From assembly GCA_045125095.1 (NCBI GenBank), contig JBGVMW010000282.1, positions 1 through 6,897 on the forward strand: a DNA stretch of 6,897 bases, in the 5' to 3' direction. Origin of the DNA: JBGVMW01 sp045125095. Its GTDB lineage: Bacteria > Bacillota > Clostridia > Lachnospirales > Lachnospiraceae. The position numbers and the translations under genes were made by a program. Of the stretch, positions 6,706 through 6,897 are shown piece after piece (the stretch's first letter is position 1; the number at the start of each line of letters is the position of its first letter). Below the pieces are notes generated by a model. It was not told where the DNA came from, did not search any database, and saw nothing but the letters and a program-made list of their open reading frames with translations.

Positions 6706-6735
6706 ATGATAGGAAACGGTTTTTGGTTAGAACAA
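6706..6735 (-). promoter_or_regulatory. Candidate promoter of the Crp/Fnr gene
   Basis: Read on the minus strand, TTGTTC (6735-6730) and TATCAT (6711-6706, five of six to consensus) are separated by 18 bp. Transcription would begin just upstream of the GTTGCATATGCAAC palindrome. A perfect TATAAT at 6756-6751 is an alternative, but its -35 position falls within the neighbouring repeat and matches poorly. Confidence 0.35.
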
Positions 6736-6765
6736 ACTAACTTTGCTACAATTATAAAGAAAAAG

Positions 6766-6897
6766 TAACTATTCAGTACCCTCATAGTTACGAGCCAAAA
6801 TCCATGCAGAATCACCTACGGTGATGGATTTTGGCCTGCTGCCACTACGTTTTCATACGGACTGTGCAGTTCAGCACAGTCCTGTTCTGAATAGTTA
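6766..6897. mobile_element. MITE-like structured element with 11-bp terminal inverted repeats (possibly cut by window end)
   Basis: TAACTATTCAG (6766-6776) is repeated in perfect inverse as CTGAATAGTTA at 6887-6897, the last bases of the window, so the arms may extend further. Inside are three more pairings: GTAACTAT/ATAGTTAC (6765-6772 and 6784-6791); GCCAAAATCCAT/ATGGATTTTGGC (6794-6805 and 6824-6835) with an alternative inner ATCACC/GGTGAT at 6811-6825; and GGACTGTGC/GCACAGTCC (6859-6867 and 6874-6882). Nothing in it looks coding. The compact size, terminal repeats and hairpins fit a non-autonomous repeat; a structured RNA is the alternative. Confidence 0.55.

Noticed and set aside
6624..6815. 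Minus-strand open frame of 63 codons upstream of the Crp/Fnr gene
   Set aside because: It begins inside the structured repeat, crosses the likely promoter and palindrome, and overlaps the real start of the regulator.

Overview
The window looks like chromosomal DNA from a low-to-moderate GC Clostridia member, most likely a gut Lachnospiraceae-type bacterium. This rests on three things seen here: Firmicutes-type NagB and NagA sequences, a secreted transglutaminase-like protein with CxxC modules and BspA-like leucine-rich repeats, and a Crp/Fnr regulator of the kind common in these bacteria. The exact genus cannot be read from the sequence.

Bases 2-3383 (+) are an amino-sugar catabolic cluster. 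A 5'-truncated PTS permease (EIIC-EIIB, NagE-like) would import N-acetylglucosamine as GlcNAc-6-phosphate. NagA then removes acetate to give glucosamine-6-phosphate, and NagB isomerises and deaminates that to fructose-6-phosphate and ammonia. nagB and nagA are 13 bp apart and surely cotranscribed. Between the permease and nagB lie 138 bp holding a strong 15-bp hairpin without a T-tract and a cre-like site just before the nagB ribosome binding site.

Bases 3384-5964 (+) hold a separate unit. It has an extended -10 promoter, a 790-residue secreted protein (signal peptide, transglutaminase-like Cys-His-Asp domain, four CxxC modules, C-terminal LRR_5 repeats), and a very clear intrinsic terminator.

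Bases 5959-6897 are the unusual part. A Crp/Fnr-family gene on the minus strand has lost most of its helix-turn-helix. After residue 187 its frame runs into an unrelated 24-residue tail encoded by a highly structured segment: a 12-bp bulged hairpin, then a 21-bp perfect inverted repeat with a 31-bp spacer that abuts the neighbouring terminator. Upstream of the same gene, at the window edge, is a second structured segment of at least 132 bp, bounded by an 11-bp inverted repeat and containing several perfect hairpins. Both look like small non-coding, MITE-like or interspersed structured repeats. A perfect palindrome, GTTGCATATGCAAC, in the leader of the regulator gene is a candidate operator.
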